Part shown: positions 46,234-54,102 of the stretch, piece after piece
Layout: each line of letters opens with the position of its first letter
Position numbering within the stretch: the stretch's first letter is position 1
NCBI GenBank assembly: GCA_965230225.1
Contig: CBDDKM010000008.1
Coordinates: forward strand, 372,001-436,000
Length of the DNA: 64,000 nucleotides
Direction: 5' to 3'
DNA from: CALSMU01 sp965230225
GTDB taxonomy: Bacteria > Bacteroidota > Bacteroidia > Flavobacteriales_D > Parvicellaceae
Made by a program: the position numbers and the translations under genes
The notes under the pieces: generated by a model
What the model saw: only the letters and a program-made list of their open reading frames with translations
What the model was told of the DNA's origin: nothing
Database searches by the model: none

Positions 46234-46446
46234 ATGACAGAATTCGGAGCATATCTAACTAAAAAATCAGCTAGCAAAGCTGAAATTTCAAGAAAAACTG
46301 GGATTAGCAAATCACGAATTAGTGAACTTTCTTTGAACCCTTCTACTCAAATAAGAGCCAGAGAGCTTTATTTAGTTGCTCTTGCTTTGGATGTTGACCC
46401 TGGTGTTATGTTTAAAGAGTTGTATTCTGGGTTGAAGTTGCAGTAG
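46234..46446 (+). CDS. XRE-type helix-turn-helix protein
   Basis: The 70-residue protein is a single HTH: KKSASKAEISRKTGISKSRI, then SELSLNPSTQIRARELYLVALALDVDPG. XRE proteins of this size act as repressors or antitoxins. It lies between accessory genes with no obvious partner directly attached. Confidence 0.8.
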   Translation: MTEFGAYLTKKSASKAEISRKTGISKSRISELSLNPSTQIRARELYLVALALDVDPGVMFKELYSGLKLQ

Positions 46447-46630
46447 GATGTAACTTTCAACACCTAGTATTCCACCCTATAAAAAGTCTCTACTTAGTAC
46501 TCCTTTTAATCCCTTGAAGTAATAATTAAGCCGTTTATTGCTATTGAACTCCTTCAACCGGTTTCTTATCTAAATTGAAACCTCCCTCCTATTTTCTTGG
46601 TAAACAAACTATACCTAAAACCTAAAAACC

Positions 46631-46921
46631 ATGGCTGGAAATTATTATCAGTTATACAAGAATGCTCGAAGGCATTTGCGTAGAACTAAAGAAAACTTAA
46701 TTCAACCTTTTGAGCGAGAGGTTGGAAAACCCGGAACACCTTTAAAGCAGGGAAAAACACTTTCTGAAGAGAGGAAGAAGGAAATTAGAGAAAGAATGTC
46801 CAAAGAAAACCTTAAAGAAAGAGCCTTACAACGGCTTAAAATCTTTTCGATATTTGGTCTTATGGCTATTATTTACTTGTTCATTCTTTACGGAAATAGA
46901 CTATTTGATTTATTTCATTAA
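46631..46921 (+). CDS. Small basic protein with C-terminal membrane helix
   Basis: The 96-residue protein has a basic Lys/Arg/Glu-rich N-terminus and one membrane helix at about 72-90 (IFSIFGLMAIIYLFILYG). The ATG at 46631 is clear. No family was recognised, and it is treated as a real gene on composition. Confidence 0.6.
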   Translation: MAGNYYQLYKNARRHLRRTKENLIQPFEREVGKPGTPLKQGKTLSEERKKEIRERMSKENLKERALQRLKIFSIFGLMAIIYLFILYGNRLFDLFH

Positions 46922-46928
46922 TAAAAAA

Positions 46929-46951
46929 GGCACGCATTTGAAATGCGTGCC
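46929..46951 (-). terminator. Terminator, mainly for the minus-strand T9SS gene
   Basis: The stem GGCACGCAT/ATGCGTGCC is followed by six T on the minus strand only. It ends the YCF48-type gene whose stop is at 47014. Confidence 0.85.
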
Positions 46952-47013
46952 TATACTTCTAAGATTTTTCTATAATAAAGCCCAATAAATTAGATCAATA
47001 CCATACTAATTCT

Positions 47014-48246
47014 TTACTTTTTTTCAATCTTCTGAACCCCTACTTTGCCATTTCCTTTTACTCTAAGCAGGTACATTCCACTAGTATATTCTTCCATATT
47101 CAGAGTGAATTGGGGGCTTGAAACCAACTGAGTAAATAGTACCTTACCCTCTAACGATAGTAACTGAATTTCTACATTTTCTAATGCGTCAATTCTAAGG
47201 TTCATCTGGTTTTCTACAGGGTTAGGAAATGCCTGAATTGCTATTTGAGTTTCGTTTTCGGTTATGCTTACATAACTATTAGTAGAGCTATACCCATTTA
47301 CTCCCGCCACATAAGCTGTACTGGTTCCATCTATAATATGAACATCGAAATAGCCTCCAAATACTCCAACAGTAGAGGTACTATGGTCCTGCGTAAATGT
47401 TGCTCCTCCATCTGTAGTGGAAAAAATACGAGCATCCATCATTCCTGTACCACTCACAATACCGTTAGTTTCGCTCGTAAACTCAATGGCATGTGCAGCA
47501 CTGGCACTTAGAGGTAAGGTTGTCCAATTGACTCCCAAATCTGTCGATTTTAGAACTTCTCCACTAAGGGAACAAACGTAAATGGTATTGTTAACAATGC
47601 TTATATCATTAAGATTTGCAGAGGTGGTGGTATAAATGTTGGTCCAGGTATCTCCGGCATCGGTGGTAAGCCACACCTCTCCGTTAAAACAACTAACTAC
47701 TCCTGTATTATTATCGGTAAAATCAATATCCCAAACGGAAGGCCCGGTATAGTTAAAGTTTTCGGTCCAATTTAATCCTGCATCTGTGGTTTTATAGATT
47801 CCTCCATCCGATGATCCTCCTGTAACAAAACCTACATTAGCATCGATAAAATACATTGCAGAAATAGAATTAGGTAATTGATCTGAAATATTTGGAACGG
47901 TATCCCATGTTAAACCTGCATCGGTTGATTTTAAGATTTTTCCATAGTAATTGTAATCCCCTGCACCGTACACTAACGTAGGAGTAATAAACTGGGCTGT
48001 TCTACAAGAACCCAATATATCAAAAGAGAAAACCTCTGCCCAGGAATTCCCTCCGTTAGTTGTTCTGAAAATCTTTCCGATGGTATTGTTATTCCCGGAT
48101 TGTACCCCAGTTAACAACCCTGTATTTATATCAGTAAAATCTACAGAATAAATGGACATTATTTCTGACGACATGTCTGTATCGGTGTACTGTGCAGGAG
48201 TAATTCCTGCAATAAAAACTGCAATAATTGCGGCTAAAGCTCTCAT
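47014..48246 (-). CDS. T9SS-exported YCF48-like beta-propeller protein
   Basis: From the ATG at 48246 the protein has 410 residues with a signal peptide (MRALAAIIAVFIAGITPAQ). It then has BNR/YCF48 repeats of the form FRTTNGGNSWAEVF and IYKTTDAGLNWTENF that form a propeller, and a type IX sorting domain (AFPNPVENQMNLRI, EYTSGMYLLRV). It resembles a smaller relative of the 31200-34619 protein. Its function is unknown. An upstream in-frame ATG at 48300 would place a long polar stretch before the signal peptide and is rejected. Confidence 0.83.
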   Translation of the reverse strand: MRALAAIIAVFIAGITPAQYTDTDMSSEIMSIYSVDFTDINTGLLTGVQSGNNNTIGKIFRTTNGGNSWAEVFSFDILGSCRTAQFITPTLVYGAGDYNYYGKILKSTDAGLTWDTVPNISDQLPNSISAMYFIDANVGFVTGGSSDGGIYKTTDAGLNWTENFNYTGPSVWDIDFTDNNTGVVSCFNGEVWLTTDAGDTWTNIYTTTSANLNDISIVNNTIYVCSLSGEVLKSTDLGVNWTTLPLSASAAHAIEFTSETNGIVSGTGMMDARIFSTTDGGATFTQDHSTSTVGVFGGYFDVHIIDGTSTAYVAGVNGYSSTNSYVSITENETQIAIQAFPNPVENQMNLRIDALENVEIQLLSLEGKVLFTQLVSSPQFTLNMEEYTSGMYLLRVKGNGKVGVQKIEKK

Positions 48247-48342
48247 ATATTTTAGGTTTAGGTTAATACCAATATTGGTACGAGCTAATTTAAATATCAC
48301 CTTCTAATAAAAATATGAGAGAAATCACATTATTTCATCTTC

Positions 48343-48645
48343 CTACACAAATATACTCCCATCCCAGGGTTGTTCTGGACCTCTGTTAATGGTTAATCCA
48401 AATAGAATGTATAAGAATATAATTCCCAGTATTATAACTGAAAAAAGAGCTAGCTTTTTGTTCTTCTTTCTAAGCCCGATTAAGGCGGTAACTATGAGTA
48501 CCAGTTGAATGGCTAAAAAGATGATGAAGTAAAAAGCATCTCCTAAACCTGCTCCAAACGATAAGCTACCGTTTAGGAATAGCGAGTTGTATACAATGGT
48601 TAAGAGTACCATTACCCCCAATACTATTTTCAATGTTCTTTCCAT
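48343..48645 (-). CDS. Three-helix membrane protein
   Basis: The 100-residue protein has three hydrophobic helices, at about 4-24, 34-56 and 64-86, and no other motif. It has a normal ATG start at 48645. Function unknown. Confidence 0.65.
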   Translation of the reverse strand: MERTLKIVLGVMVLLTIVYNSLFLNGSLSFGAGLGDAFYFIIFLAIQLVLIVTALIGLRKKNKKLALFSVIILGIIFLYILFGLTINRGPEQPWDGSIFV

Positions 48646-48785
48646 CTTATGCTTTGAGCCTTTTTTCTACGCTAGCTAATAATTCATTGAATGCAATTTA
48701 CTAAGAAAATCACCTTGATGGAAAAAGAGTAACAATTGACACTCAAATTATCTACTTTAGCATTAAAATAAATTGACCTGACCAC

Positions 48786-50228
48786 ATGAAAACCAAATTG
48801 TTGCTTCTTTCCGTACTACTATCCTCTTTATGTGCTTCTACTTTTGCACAAAGTTCTACTGCAGTTACCAAATCCATTAAAATGAAGATAGATGGATTGG
48901 AAGATGAGGAGGTGTACCTCTCCTATTACTACGGAAAAAGACAATATTATAAGGATACGGCCAAAGTAAATAGCGATGGGAGCTTCGAATTTAGCGGAGA
49001 GGAATACGAAGGCGGAATTTACTCAGTAATTTTTCAGGATAAGCGTACTTATTTTGAACTTGTGGTAACAGAGCCATATATTGAAATGGAAACTAGCATG
49101 GACGATTTGATTAACTCCATGAAGGTGATTAAGTCTAAGGAAAACAAAATCTTTTTTGATTACCTACAATACTCTAATGGCATACAAAAAAACAAACTCT
49201 CACCATTAAAAAAGGAATTGAGAGAACTGGAAGAATTAGAAGAGACTACCCAAGGTGATTTATTCCGAATTGAAGAATTAAAAAATGAGATCAAGCAAGC
49301 AGATCAGGACATCCTTAACAGTAAGGAAGAAGTGATCAAGTCTAACCCTGATGCGTTTATTGCTAAGGTTTTTAAGGCTTCGAAAGACCCTGATGTGATT
49401 AAATGTACTGCAGATATTAGTCAGGAAGAATGTGAGAAACTACAATATAGAGAGTTTAAAAAACACTTTTTCGACAACCTGGATTTTAAGGATGAACGAT
49501 TACTAAGAACTCCTGTTTACCACAACAGAATTAGTTATTACCTGGAAAAACTTACTTACCAGTCGCCAGATAGTATTTTGAAGGAAGCGGATTGGTTAAT
49601 AGACCAGATTAAACACAGTGATGAGTTGTATAAATACACGGTGCACTACATTACATCTACCTTCGAAAGCAAAAAGATCATGGGAATGGATAAGGTGTGG
49701 GTAAAAATGGGACTGAAATATTACTGCCCTGATAAAGCACCATGGATGAAGGAAGATAAACTAGCTGAATTTTGCGAAAGATGTGCCACTCAAAATAATC
49801 TACTGATTGGAGTTACTGCTCCAGATTTTACCTTATGGGATAAAAATGGAAAAGAATTTACCTTATCTAAGCATCAGTCGAAATATACCCTACTCATTTT
49901 CTGGGATAAAGAGTGCGGACACTGTAAAAAGGTATTGCCTCAGTTTAATGGGATTCAGGAAGACTTGAAAAAGCTGGGAGTTAGTACGGTAGGAATAGTA
50001 ACTTCTTTGGAAAACGAAGATTGGATCGAATACGCTGATGAGAAGGGGTTTAACTGGATTAACGTTTCAGACACTCCAGAAAAGCCGAATAAATTTAGAA
50101 CCAATTACGATCTATTTTCTACTCCGCAGGTATATGTGTTAGACAAGGATAAAACCATTATTGGTAAAAAACTTACGGCAGATCAAATGGTGGAATTTTT
50201 AGAGGATTACATTGAGCGCAATAAATAA
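48786..50228 (+). CDS. TlpA-like thioredoxin domain protein (DUF4369 N-terminus)
   Basis: The 480-residue protein has a signal peptide (cut near TFAQ), a DUF4369-type beta domain at about 30-120 (VYLSYYYGKRQYYKDTAKV), and a helical middle. The TlpA/AhpC-type thioredoxin fold at about 330-480 has CGHC near 377-380 (FWDKECGHCKKVLPQFNGI). It would reduce or isomerise disulfides in the periplasm. Bacteroidota carry many such paralogs and the substrate cannot be told. Confidence 0.87.
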   Translation: MKTKLLLLSVLLSSLCASTFAQSSTAVTKSIKMKIDGLEDEEVYLSYYYGKRQYYKDTAKVNSDGSFEFSGEEYEGGIYSVIFQDKRTYFELVVTEPYIEMETSMDDLINSMKVIKSKENKIFFDYLQYSNGIQKNKLSPLKKELRELEELEETTQGDLFRIEELKNEIKQADQDILNSKEEVIKSNPDAFIAKVFKASKDPDVIKCTADISQEECEKLQYREFKKHFFDNLDFKDERLLRTPVYHNRISYYLEKLTYQSPDSILKEADWLIDQIKHSDELYKYTVHYITSTFESKKIMGMDKVWVKMGLKYYCPDKAPWMKEDKLAEFCERCATQNNLLIGVTAPDFTLWDKNGKEFTLSKHQSKYTLLIFWDKECGHCKKVLPQFNGIQEDLKKLGVSTVGIVTSLENEDWIEYADEKGFNWINVSDTPEKPNKFRTNYDLFSTPQVYVLDKDKTIIGKKLTADQMVEFLEDYIERNK

Positions 50229-50313
50229 AAGCTCGACTAACTAAAGTCGAACTTTTACTTCTAATTACCCGTTGCCGAGGTAATTATGGCTATGGTTTAC
50301 TAGGAGGGGAAAG

Positions 50314-50676
50314 TCAAGATGCTAACTTCAAAATATCTGTAGGAGTCTTACATATTAGTCCTTTATTTTCGAAAAACACAATGGGGTGAACCAGTAGTTC
50401 TGGGTGATTTTTAAGTACATAAAACCACTCTTCTCTTTTAAGGTTTCTGTTTCGCAATTGATTCTGATAGTATTTATCAGAGCGATTTATAACTTCCTTA
50501 GCGTCCACTCCTATTCTGAATAACATGATACAAAATAGATTTACCGATACCCTTGCAGAGGTAATGTCCTGATGATTAACCCTTGTGCTTAAAGCACGTG
50601 CTAATGCAACGGTTTTTCTGGATTTATCCTGGTGTCCGTTGTAAATGATGGTGAGTTCGTTATTGTTGAAATGCAT
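50314..50676 (-). CDS. ArsC/Spx-like protein lacking the catalytic cysteine
   Basis: The 120-residue protein keeps the C-terminal signature of ArsC-like proteins (NRNLKREEWFYVLKNHPELLVHPIVFF). The N-terminal CxxS region reads YNGHQDKSRKT, where family members have Cys after Asn-Pro. The redox cysteine is therefore missing. It may bind a partner as Spx does, or be inactive. The start ATG at 50676 is the likely one. Confidence 0.65.
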   Translation of the reverse strand: MHFNNNELTIIYNGHQDKSRKTVALARALSTRVNHQDITSARVSVNLFCIMLFRIGVDAKEVINRSDKYYQNQLRNRNLKREEWFYVLKNHPELLVHPIVFFENKGLICKTPTDILKLAS

Positions 50677-50886
50677 AATACAGTGTTTTGTGGTTAATCA
50701 GTATTATACTGTAATCGTGCCATCATCCATTTCTTCCTGTTTTATTGATGTTTCAACAGTTTTATTTATGATAATTGCTCTCAATTTTAGAGAACATCAT
50801 CAATAATAGAGCTACTTGGAATCCTAGCTGGTGGAGTAATATTCTGTTTCTCTCTTCAATATGGGATAACTCATCAAAAGTTCCAG

Positions 50887-50894
50887 TAACTTTG
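50887..50894 (+). promoter_or_regulatory. -7 box of the 228-residue membrane protein gene
   Basis: TAACTTTG matches TAnnTTTG and ends 25 bases before the ATG at 50920. Confidence 0.5.
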
Positions 50895-50919
50895 CACCGA
50901 ATTAGTTACCTTATAGGAA

Positions 50920-51606
50920 ATGAAACTTATTAAATCCCTCTCAACGTTGTTCCATATTGGAATTTTCGGCGCCATTGGTGGCACCATGCTATGGGTGGGG
51001 TTAGGGATGCTGGAAGTTCAGCAGGAAGATTCTCCAACTAATTATAGTACTATTGAAGAAGTTGATCCCGATGGACCAAAGTGGATTACAATAGAGGAAT
51101 GCGAGTTAGATATACTGGGCAGTGAGTTTTTTTCAGATAAGGGTACCAATGAGCTGTTTATTCCCATAACCTGTGCCTATGGGGAATACTACTTACAAAC
51201 GTCGGATAAGGAATTAAGAGGCCCTTTATTACAGCTGGAACAATTATTTAAAGCATCGAGAGCCCTGGAAAACAGTATTGAGATGTCTAAAAAAGATCCT
51301 GAATTTGAACAATTTAAAGGTGTTTCTGTGGAAGAGCAAGAAAATGCTTTGGAGCTACTTCAACAACAAATTGATCAGTTCATTCAAAAACACCCACCAA
51401 TAACCATGTCTATTAGTGGAATTTTAGATCCTTCTTTTGATACCGGTAACAAACGTAGTCAGTTAGGATACTCCAATGAAGTGCACATTATTAAACACCA
51501 GAAAGATCCTGGAAGTAGTTTCTATACCTGGGTATTGATTTACGGTGGCTGGATTTTTCTATTTATTGGGCTTTTGGGAGTTGTTGGTTTCTTCCTAAAG
51601 AAATAA
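50920..51606 (+). CDS. Membrane protein with helices at both ends
   Basis: The 228-residue protein has a membrane helix at the N-terminus (about 10-30) and one at the C-terminus (about 203-225) with a polar middle of about 170 residues, rich in Glu and Gln near 95-140. The orientation suggests an extracytoplasmic soluble part. No family was recognised. The phosphodiester glycosidase gene follows after 26 bp, so co-transcription is likely. Confidence 0.65.
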   Translation: MKLIKSLSTLFHIGIFGAIGGTMLWVGLGMLEVQQEDSPTNYSTIEEVDPDGPKWITIEECELDILGSEFFSDKGTNELFIPITCAYGEYYLQTSDKELRGPLLQLEQLFKASRALENSIEMSKKDPEFEQFKGVSVEEQENALELLQQQIDQFIQKHPPITMSISGILDPSFDTGNKRSQLGYSNEVHIIKHQKDPGSSFYTWVLIYGGWIFLFIGLLGVVGFFLKK

Positions 51607-51632
51607 CTTCGTTCCTTTTACCGTTGTAAAGT

Positions 51633-52364
51633 ATGAAAACCACTTTCCTTATTCTTTCCGTTTTGTTTCTGGGGTACTTAAGTATGCCCACCGAAGAGCA
51701 GGGGTACACAGTGGACGAATCCAAGATTCTTAGTCATACAGTTGACCTGAAACAGCAGGATTTAAGAATGTTCTGGAAGAATGATGAGGGGAAACTTTAT
51801 GGTAGTTTTAAATCTTTAAGAAGTGACCTGGAAGCAGATGGCAAGAAATTGCTTTTTGCTATGAATGGAGGTATGTACATGGAAAACCAAACTCCACTTG
51901 GTTTGTACATTGAGGAAGGTGAAACCAAAAAGAAATTGAATTCAGTTCAGGAAGCTTATGGCAATTTCTATATGCAACCAAATGGGATCTTCATCATTCA
52001 TAAAAACAACACAGCAGAGGTGGTTCCAACTAAAGAGTTTGTGCCCTCCTCCTCTATTCGGTTCGCTACACAATCGGGCCCAATGCTATTAATTGGTGGT
52101 AGAATTCATTCTAAATTCAGAAAAGGCTCCAGCAACCTACACATTAGAAATGGCGTGGGTATTCTACCAGATGGAAAGGTATTGTTTGCCATGTCGAAAG
52201 AACGAATCAACTTTTACGATTTTGCCACTTACTTTAAACAAAAGGGATGCAAGTATGCTCTTTACCTTGACGGCGCTGTTTCCAAGACTTATTTACCTTC
52301 TAAAAACTGGGAACAGTTGGGTGGTAAGTTTGGGGTGATTATTGGGGAAGTGAGTAATGAGTAA
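51633..52364 (+). CDS. Phosphodiester glycosidase family protein
   Basis: The 243-residue exported protein (signal MKTTFLILSVLFLGYLSM) carries the NAGPA/DUF2233 hallmarks LLFAMNGGMYMENQTPLGLY, FYMQPNGIFI, RFATQSGPMLLIGG and YALYLDGAVSKTYL. Members remove a sugar from a phosphodiester-linked glycan. The last three codons (Ser-Asn-Glu) and the stop fall in the first units of a heptanucleotide repeat (52352-52393). The true substrate is unknown. Confidence 0.85.
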   Translation: MKTTFLILSVLFLGYLSMPTEEQGYTVDESKILSHTVDLKQQDLRMFWKNDEGKLYGSFKSLRSDLEADGKKLLFAMNGGMYMENQTPLGLYIEEGETKKKLNSVQEAYGNFYMQPNGIFIIHKNNTAEVVPTKEFVPSSSIRFATQSGPMLLIGGRIHSKFRKGSSNLHIRNGVGILPDGKVLFAMSKERINFYDFATYFKQKGCKYALYLDGAVSKTYLPSKNWEQLGGKFGVIIGEVSNE

Positions 52365-52393
52365 TGAGTAATGAGTAATGAGTAATGAGTAAT
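52352..52393 (+). repeat. Heptanucleotide array GAGTAAT x6
   Basis: Six exact copies of GAGTAAT. The first two overlap the end of the glycosidase gene and supply its stop codon. Because the unit is not a multiple of three, copy-number change would shift the frame, but the stop is met in the second copy in any case. Confidence 0.9.
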
Positions 52394-52410
52394 GAAGTTA
52401 AAAAGTTGAA

Positions 52411-52445
52411 GAGTTAAGAGTTAAGAGTTAAGAGTTAAGAGTTAA
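52411..52445 (+). repeat. Heptanucleotide array GAGTTAA x5
   Basis: Five exact copies of GAGTTAA start 18 bases after the GAGTAAT array. The two units differ at two positions. Confidence 0.9.
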
Positions 52446-52457
52446 GAAAAATATAAT

Positions 52458-52487
52458 AACCTAGTACTTAATACATCGTACCTAATA
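52458..52487 (-). repeat. Dispersed 30-base repeat, copy 2
   Basis: This is the reverse complement of the 39392-39421 sequence with one mismatch, right after the heptanucleotide arrays. Confidence 0.85.
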
Positions 52488-52589
52488 CAAAAGCCTAATG
52501 TCCCCCTTAGGATTACCATTCCGATCGAAAACAAAATTGCATCAAGCCATAATCCCTTCCTAAATTTCGGCGCTACTAACTACTACATC

Positions 52590-54101
52590 ATGCTAAAACT
52601 CAACACCACGTTGTTGTTTACCTTATTGGTATTCAACTTGTTTTCTCAATCGTTACCGGAAGTATTTTCGAAGTCGGCTACTGCTGTAAACATTACTGAA
52701 TTGAGGGATTATTACCTGAACTCTTATCCCAACCTCTCTTCTTGTGATAGTGCAGCAAAACAGATTTCTTATCGGTTAAAATCTAAGAATGATACTCTAT
52801 TTGTTTTGAATGAATTAGCTAGAATTCAACTGCTGTCTTTAGCAGGAACGCCAACTACAGCAATTGATCAATTAGACAGGTTAAAAGTACATCCATTGTT
52901 TATTTCAAATCATCGAATTATAGGTTATCACCACAATGTTTACGGAAACATTTATTACCACCACGAACAACCTGAATTAGCCCTAATTCATTATCAAAAT
53001 TCGGTTAATGAGTTTCTTCAAACGAAAGATATGGTTGGCTTAAAAGGTAATTACATTAACCTGGGTAATGCTTATAATGATGAAGGGAAATTGGATTCAG
53101 CCATGCACTTTTACAATCAAGCGCTATTGCTTGAGAAAAATGGCACTGAACGTTTTAGTCAAACCTTAAGGGGCAATATTGGGCAAATTCACTTGAGGCA
53201 AAACAATCTGGACTCTGCCCTATTCTACTATTCTCAACTTGTCCGTGAATACCGATTAGAAAACAATGCTTATAGCCTCTCCAATGGCTTATTGAATTTA
53301 GGCATTACCTTTCAAAAATTGGAACAAATCGACTCTGCTTTGGTTTATCTGGAGGAGTGTAAAAACCTCTGTGCTAAATTCCAATTGGGTCCTCAATACA
53401 AAAAAACCTGTGTTCATCTTGCTTTGTGTTATCAGTCCAAAAAGCAATACGAACTAGCTCTGGAACACTTCTTTACTTACGATAGCGCATTAAGCATTCA
53501 ATACAATGAGCAATTGAACCAAAAAATTGCAGAAATTGACAAAAAGGACATTCAAAATGAAAACCTGAAAGAACAGTTGTTATCGGGCATGTCGCTTAGA
53601 AAAGAACAAGGGAAAAGCTCTACCTATTTAATGGTAATTACTTTATTAGCATTTTTATTGACTCTACTGCTTTACCACTACCTTTCGATAAGAAACAAAA
53701 AGCTAAAACTAGTTCAGTTAAACCTTAATTCAGTTGAAAATAAAAAGAGTAACCCACCAATAGATACCAACCTTATAGAGCAACTGGAAAATCAACTCAG
53801 CAATAAAATATATACAGATTCTGACCTAACACTGAATAAAATGGCAGAAACCATTAATAGTAACAGGACTTACCTTTCCAAAGCCATCAATGATCATTAC
53901 CAATTGTCCTTCAGTCAGCTCATTCACCGTTACAGAATTGAAGAGGCCAAATCCATGTTAACTCAACAGGAATATGATCATTATAGTATAGAAGGTATTG
54001 CCAACTCTGTGGGATACAAGAGTACTTCCAATTTCAACGCTGTATTTAAGAATCAAACCGGAATTACACCATCGTATTTCAGAAATCAAGTAAAAAAGTA
54101 G
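52590..54101 (+). CDS. TPR-sensor AraC-family transcription regulator
   Basis: The 503-residue protein has a signal peptide-like start, TPR units at about 80-330 (for example NYINLGNAYNDEGKLDSAMHF), a membrane helix near 350-372 (STYLMVITLLAFLLTLLLY) and a C-terminal AraC double helix-turn-helix at about 400-503 (IANSVGYKSTSNFNAVFKNQTG). A signal sensed by the periplasmic TPRs would be passed to DNA. The target is unknown. The GH20 gene lies convergent, one base beyond its stop. Confidence 0.87.
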   Translation: MLKLNTTLLFTLLVFNLFSQSLPEVFSKSATAVNITELRDYYLNSYPNLSSCDSAAKQISYRLKSKNDTLFVLNELARIQLLSLAGTPTTAIDQLDRLKVHPLFISNHRIIGYHHNVYGNIYYHHEQPELALIHYQNSVNEFLQTKDMVGLKGNYINLGNAYNDEGKLDSAMHFYNQALLLEKNGTERFSQTLRGNIGQIHLRQNNLDSALFYYSQLVREYRLENNAYSLSNGLLNLGITFQKLEQIDSALVYLEECKNLCAKFQLGPQYKKTCVHLALCYQSKKQYELALEHFFTYDSALSIQYNEQLNQKIAEIDKKDIQNENLKEQLLSGMSLRKEQGKSSTYLMVITLLAFLLTLLLYHYLSIRNKKLKLVQLNLNSVENKKSNPPIDTNLIEQLENQLSNKIYTDSDLTLNKMAETINSNRTYLSKAINDHYQLSFSQLIHRYRIEEAKSMLTQQEYDHYSIEGIANSVGYKSTSNFNAVFKNQTGITPSYFRNQVKK

Positions 54102-54102
54102 A

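Noticed and set aside
52352..52445. CRISPR-like array
   Set aside because: The units are seven bases with no spacers. This is a microsatellite.
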